64,000 nt of DNA from Hemerocallis citrina. Its lineage: Eukaryota; Streptophyta; Magnoliopsida; Asparagales; Asphodelaceae. A program made the position numbers and the translations under genes. The notes under the pieces are model-generated. The model was not told the origin of the DNA. It ran no database searches and worked only from the letters and a program-made list of their open reading frames with translations. Below, in pieces: positions 63,599 through 64,000 of the stretch (positions are counted from its first letter, which is position 1; each line of letters starts with the position of its first letter). The stretch lies in assembly GCA_017893485.1 (NCBI GenBank), contig JACEHZ010000592.1, positions 496,001 to 560,000 of the forward strand, read 5' to 3'.

Positions 63599-64000
63599 CG
63601 GGCGAGTTGCTCCCACTTGTGGAACTTGATAGTGCTTTCCCTTGCGTCCTATCTTCAGCCTTCAGCCAGTCTTCTGTGCAAACGAGCATCTCTAACCCCT
63701 CGGGCTTCAACCGATTCCTGTAATCAGATAGAACCCTGCCACTTGTAGAAAATGCACTCTCAGAAGCAACTGTAGAGACAGGAGGAGTTAGTAAATCTTT
63801 AGCCATAATTGACAGAATACAAAAAGTGTGTTCATGTTTTTTCCACCATTGTAAAATATCTAGTGCAGAAAGAGTAGGCTCAGTATCCTGTTGGTTATAC
63901 CAATTTAATTCATTTGGTTGATTAGTCCTAGGTTTTTTAGATTGAATTTGTTCAAGTAAACTAAATGTTCTATCACCAATTCTACTTTTACCCTTACCTT
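63033..64000 (-). mobile_element. hAT DNA transposon, copy 3, 3' part
   Basis: It begins TAGGGATGGCGAACAGG, with GGGCCGGGCC-rich subterminal repeats to 63250, an ATT tract, then the transposase end on the minus strand. The likely TSD is AAGCGAGC (63025-63032); the other end is outside the window. Confidence 0.88.
63558..64000 (-). CDS. hAT transposase, C-terminal part, open to the window edge
   Basis: The minus frame is open from the window end through KKPRTNQPNELNWYNQQDTE, LDILQWWKKHEH and the dimerisation domain LLTPPVSTVASESAFSTSGR with MLVCTEDWLKAEDR, ending in a Gln run coded by a TTG microsatellite (63559-63597). The Trp-Trp that is broken by a stop in copy 2 is intact here. No lesion is seen in about 147 codons; the N-terminal part is not in the window. 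Confidence 0.88.

Overview
The window is nuclear DNA of a flowering plant, most likely a eudicot. It carries one intact host gene, an intron-containing NAD-dependent sorbitol dehydrogenase, set among densely nested transposable elements. I cannot name the species. All calls come from reading the sequence, its open frames, terminal repeats and target-site duplications (TSDs); no database was searched.

Layout. 1-407 is the end of an LTR. 408-1022 is the 5' flank of a LINE-like repeat whose second copy lies at 58976-59592. 1023-13560 is a minus-strand Ty3/Gypsy chromovirus (Tekay/Del-like) with nearly identical long LTRs, gag, pol with one stop, an extra acidic/coiled-coil upstream frame and a probable 83-nt intron joining gag to pol. 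13613-15787 is a truncated hAT transposon. 15885-26345 is a minus-strand Athila-like Gypsy element (1.7-kb LTRs, TSD AGTTA) that splits a LINE. 27283-32600 holds remnants of Tat-type Gypsy elements, one carrying a hAT transposon of 3,541 bp with a perfect 8-bp TSD. 33131-36995 is a cluster of MITEs and foldback elements.

37423-57109 is the sorbitol dehydrogenase gene: six exons, 358 codons, no frame damage, GT-AG borders throughout. Intron 4 (10.8 kb) contains a decayed Copia element (TSD AACAC) that was itself hit by a Harbinger-like MITE, a Gypsy solo LTR inside that MITE, a second solo LTR and a foldback element with telomere-like arms. Intron 5 (5.6 kb) contains a minus-strand Copia derivative (TSD CTTTC) whose 5' LTR holds a 1.9-kb non-autonomous LTR element (TSD GATCT) with GC-rich sequence that may be captured.

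Downstream are a 220-bp hAT MITE, a 431-bp non-autonomous Helitron, a perfect 49-bp inverted repeat, LINE ORF1 remnants, a Gypsy LTR and, running off the window end, the 3' part of a third hAT element whose transposase frame is still open.

The host gene is expected to oxidise sorbitol to fructose with NAD+ in the cytosol. Everything else is mobile DNA at different stages of decay. The leads most worth following are the gag/pol intron, the 49-bp hairpin, the array of TCGCT...AGCGA hairpins at 33.2-33.7 kb, the GTCGAC palindrome clusters in the Athila LTRs and the triple repeat in the dehydrogenase 5' leader.
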